From CAWJAP01 sp963834365 (GTDB taxonomy: Bacteria > Acidobacteriota > Vicinamibacteria > Vicinamibacterales > Vicinamibacteraceae), in contig CAWIBS010000021.1 of assembly GCA_963834365.1 (NCBI GenBank), positions 124,001 through 188,000 on the forward strand: a stretch of 64,000 bases of DNA, in the 5' to 3' direction. Shown here in pieces: positions 62,052-64,000 of this stretch. The translations under genes were made by a program, and so were the position numbers. The first letter of the stretch is position 1, and each line of letters opens with the position of its first letter. Below the pieces are notes generated by a model. That model did no database searches and was not told the DNA's origin. It saw only the letters and a program-made list of their open reading frames with translations.

Positions 62052-62393
62052 TCAGCTCGTCGGGCGTTCGGCGCGCCCCGACGCGACCGTGACGAGCGGC
62101 TTCAGCTTCAAGAAGCCCTTTTCGCCGATGCCCTTTACGTTCATCAGGTCTTCGATCTTCTTGAACCCGCCATTCTTTTGCCGGTAGTCGACGATGCGCG
62201 CTGCCGTCTGCGCGCCGATACCCGGCAGGCTCTCGAGCTCGTCGGCCGTCGCCGAGTTGAGGTTGACGAGTGCAGCGTTCTTCGCCGGCGCGGTCGCCTT
62301 CGCGGGCGCCTCCTGTGCGGCACGCGCCTGCGGCATCGAGACGAAGGCGAGGGCGGCCGTCAGGGCCATCGGGATCAGGGTTCGGCGAATCAT
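62052..62393 (-). CDS. ComEA-like helix-hairpin-helix DNA-binding protein
   Basis: A 113-residue secreted protein with a signal peptide (MIRRTLIPMALTAALAFVSM) and a single HhH pair: LVNLNSATADELESLPGIGAQTAARIVDYRQ and KIEDLMNVKGIGEKGFLKLKPLV. It starts after GGAGG. The family binds double-stranded DNA in the periplasm during uptake. It is next to pilin and PilZ genes. Confidence 0.9.
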   Translation of the reverse strand: MIRRTLIPMALTAALAFVSMPQARAAQEAPAKATAPAKNAALVNLNSATADELESLPGIGAQTAARIVDYRQKNGGFKKIEDLMNVKGIGEKGFLKLKPLVTVASGRAERPTS

Positions 62394-62794
62394 GGGTCCT
62401 CCTTCCAAGACGGTTCGGGTTGACGAGTCCCCCGCCACCGGGCGGGCCGCGAGGGGTCGGGTTGTTGTGGGACCGATCCGCGGCGACGGGGGCCGCGGCG
62501 TGCTGGAGCAAGGGTGGGGCCAGCGAGTGCGGGAACGTGGCGTGTGTCGGCAGCGCGTTGGCCCCGCTCGACTTAGCGACGACGTCGCGGCATGGCTCGA
62601 CGCCCGTCGCTCGCACCGTCAGGCGCGATCGTTAACGCGCGTTACCGCCGCCAATCCAACCAACCGCCCGATAGCGGCGTATTTTCAAGGCCGTTTGCGC
62701 CGGGGCGGCGCAATCGCGCCGACAACCGGTGGACACCGGCGGAATCGACACGACGGACACGGTGGGTTCGGGTTCTTGTGATGACCCGGATGCG
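62394..62794. other. Intergenic region with one palindrome
   Basis: No gene is supported. The only distinct signal is the 12-bp perfect palindrome TAACGCGCGTTA at 62633-62644. A few short open frames here have no family character or ribosome site. Confidence 0.4.
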
Positions 62795-63745
62795 TCAGGC
62801 GTCCTGGCGTGGCCCGCCCGCGGCGCGGTACCAGTCCACGGTGCGCGACAGCCCCTCGTCGAGCCCGACCAGCGGCTGATAGCCGAGGACCTCTCGAGCC
62901 CGCGTGATATCGGCTTGCGAATCGCGCACGTCTCCAGCACGTCCGGGGGCGTACTGCGGCTGCACCGTCCGGCCCGTAATGCGCGCGAGCGATCGGAAGA
63001 GATCGTTGAGCGAGATGCGGCCGCCGGTCGCCACGTTGATGACCTTCCCGCTCGCGCCGGGCGCGACCGCAGCCCTCAGCACGCCATCGACGACGTTGGC
63101 GACGTAGGTGAAGTCGCGGGTCTGCTCGCCGTCACCATAGATGGTCGGTCCGCGATTCTCGAGCAGCGCCGTGACGAAGACCGAAATGACGCCCGAGTAC
63201 GGCGACGAAGGATCCTGCCTGGGACCGAAGACGTTGAAGTACCGGATGGACACCGTCTCGAGCCCGTACAGAGCGGTGAACATCTGCATGTATTGCTCGC
63301 CCACCAGCTTCTGCAGGGCGTACGGCGACAGAGGACCGGTCGCCATGTCTTCCTGCTTGGGCAGCGCGGCCGCATCGCCGTACGCCGACGATGAGGCCGC
63401 GTAGACGACCCGCTTCACCCCGGCGTCGCGGGCGGCGACGAGCACGTTCAGCGTCGCGTCGATGTTGGCGCGGTTCGACGTGATCGGGTCCTGGACCGAC
63501 CGTGGCACCGAGGGGATCGCCGCCTGGTGCAGGACATAGTCGGCACCACGCACCGCCGTCTTGGCGACCTCGAGATCGGCCAGGTCGCCATGCAGGAACT
63601 CCACGTCCGACAGCGTCCTGACGTTTTCGGCCCGCCCCGTGATCAGGCTGTCGACGATCCGGACCTGCTCACCGCGGGCGCGGAGGGTTTCAACCAGGTG
63701 CGACCCGATGAAGCCGGCACCGCCAGTGACGAGATAGAGGGCCAT
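62795..63745 (-). CDS. NAD-dependent UDP-sugar epimerase (extended SDR)
   Basis: Nucleotide-sugar 4-epimerase class enzyme for surface glycans. The 316-residue protein starts MALYLVTGGAGFIGSHLVE (Rossmann GxxGxxG). Then come VLHQAAIPSVPRSVQDP, the catalytic Ser/Tyr/Lys (YAASSSAYGD; LSPYALQKLVGEQY), RYFNVFGPRQDPSSPYSGVISVF and YGDGEQTRDFTYV. It resembles UDP-GlcNAc/UDP-glucose 4-epimerases of the WbpP/GalE branch. The open frame extends upstream into RNase P RNA, so the start at 63745 is preferred. Confidence 0.92.
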   Translation of the reverse strand: MALYLVTGGAGFIGSHLVETLRARGEQVRIVDSLITGRAENVRTLSDVEFLHGDLADLEVAKTAVRGADYVLHQAAIPSVPRSVQDPITSNRANIDATLNVLVAARDAGVKRVVYAASSSAYGDAAALPKQEDMATGPLSPYALQKLVGEQYMQMFTALYGLETVSIRYFNVFGPRQDPSSPYSGVISVFVTALLENRGPTIYGDGEQTRDFTYVANVVDGVLRAAVAPGASGKVINVATGGRISLNDLFRSLARITGRTVQPQYAPGRAGDVRDSQADITRAREVLGYQPLVGLDEGLSRTVDWYRAAGGPRQDA

Positions 63746-63844
63746 GAGGATGCGCGGTGCCGCGGCGAAGTGTCTGGGAATCGCCGAATGTGTGATCTGG
63801 TGCGTGGCCCCGAGCGCGGAGCCACAGGACGAAGCGGCTGCAGT

Positions 63845-64000
63845 GTGCCAGTAAGCCGAATTCTGTGTCCGGCGCGGGAATCGCTCCCCGCGCCGGCTGA
63901 CGATCATTCCTCTGGGACCGCCATCACTGGCGGCCTCGAGCAACCTACCCGGAAGCTTCGGACGGGCCGTCCTCGGGCGCTTCCCTATTTGGTCTTGCTC
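63845..64000 (-). ncRNA. rnpB: RNase P RNA, 3' part (truncated by window edge)
   Basis: On the minus strand the sequence begins GAGCAAGACCAAATAG, the conserved bacterial type A core of RNase P RNA. It then shows GGTAGGTTGCTCGAGG, CCCAGAGGAATGATCGTC and ends ACAGAATTCGGCTTAC, the universal 3' block. The hairpin between (GCGCGGGGA with TTCCCGCGC-like arm) is in the expected place. The 5' half lies beyond base 64000. The exact 3' end is uncertain by a few bases. Confidence 0.93.

Overview
The window is high-GC bacterial chromosome dominated by core genes. The likely source is Acidobacteriota, probably class Vicinamibacteria. This is inferred from the mix of gene families: a one-polypeptide LptF/LptG, GspE/PilMNOP genes followed by a secretin with a cohesin-like tail, an atypical AAA+ regulator without the sigma-54 loop, and a Big/PKD lipoprotein with a CDKVPL-type N-terminus. 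No search was possible. There is no phage, insertion sequence or CRISPR array.

Layout. 0-6 kb: a cupin fragment, ssb, then the minus-strand tol-pal operon (tolQ-tolR-tolA/tonB-like-tolB-pal-cpoB) behind a good sigma-70 promoter. 6-14 kb: recN-miaB-DUF151 nuclease-parA-parB and fused lptFG. 14-24.5 kb: metK, xerD, then an amino-sugar/peptidoglycan recycling region (murQ, nagB, nagK, GHL10-like hydrolase, sodium/solute symporter, serine hydrolase, MFS permease). 24.5-28.9 kb: a heavily frame-disrupted stretch with a pseudopilin, an Ig-repeat lipoprotein, UDP-glucose dehydrogenase, and a degraded four-helix-bundle gene bracketed by GATCAGG repeats. 28.9-38 kb: a minus-strand type IV pilus/type II secretion-like operon (pilC-pilB-pilM-pilN-pilO-pilP-secretin-two pseudopilins). 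38-42.1 kb: a lytic transglycosylase and an unknown lipoprotein, then a two-gene bacterial microcompartment operon (BMC-H shell protein and CoA-acylating aldehyde dehydrogenase with unusual C-terminal modules). 42.4-54.8 kb: mltD, comM, an M23 peptidase, secA, guaB, tsaE, nnrD/E and a class IV aminotransferase. 54.9-59.4 kb: the glycine cleavage operon gcvT-gcvH-gcvP. 59.5-64 kb: a Fis-type regulator, a PilZ protein, a FimT/GspH-like pseudopilin, comEA, a sugar epimerase, and the 3' part of RNase P RNA at the edge.

Many real genes are split by single-base indels, including genes that are normally essential (ssb, lptFG, guaB, tolB). The indels are densest at 22.5-28.3 kb. The simplest reading is residual sequencing or assembly error. 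I therefore give whole-gene spans and mark the likely frameshift positions. Genes with one to a few indels are typed CDS; the most heavily disrupted genes are typed pseudogene.

Together the genes cover envelope building (Tol-Pal, LptFG, SecA, cell-wall hydrolases), wall-sugar salvage, chromosome partition and repair, and a pilus/secretion machine that with ComEA and ComM could support DNA uptake. The BMC pair is the most unusual element.
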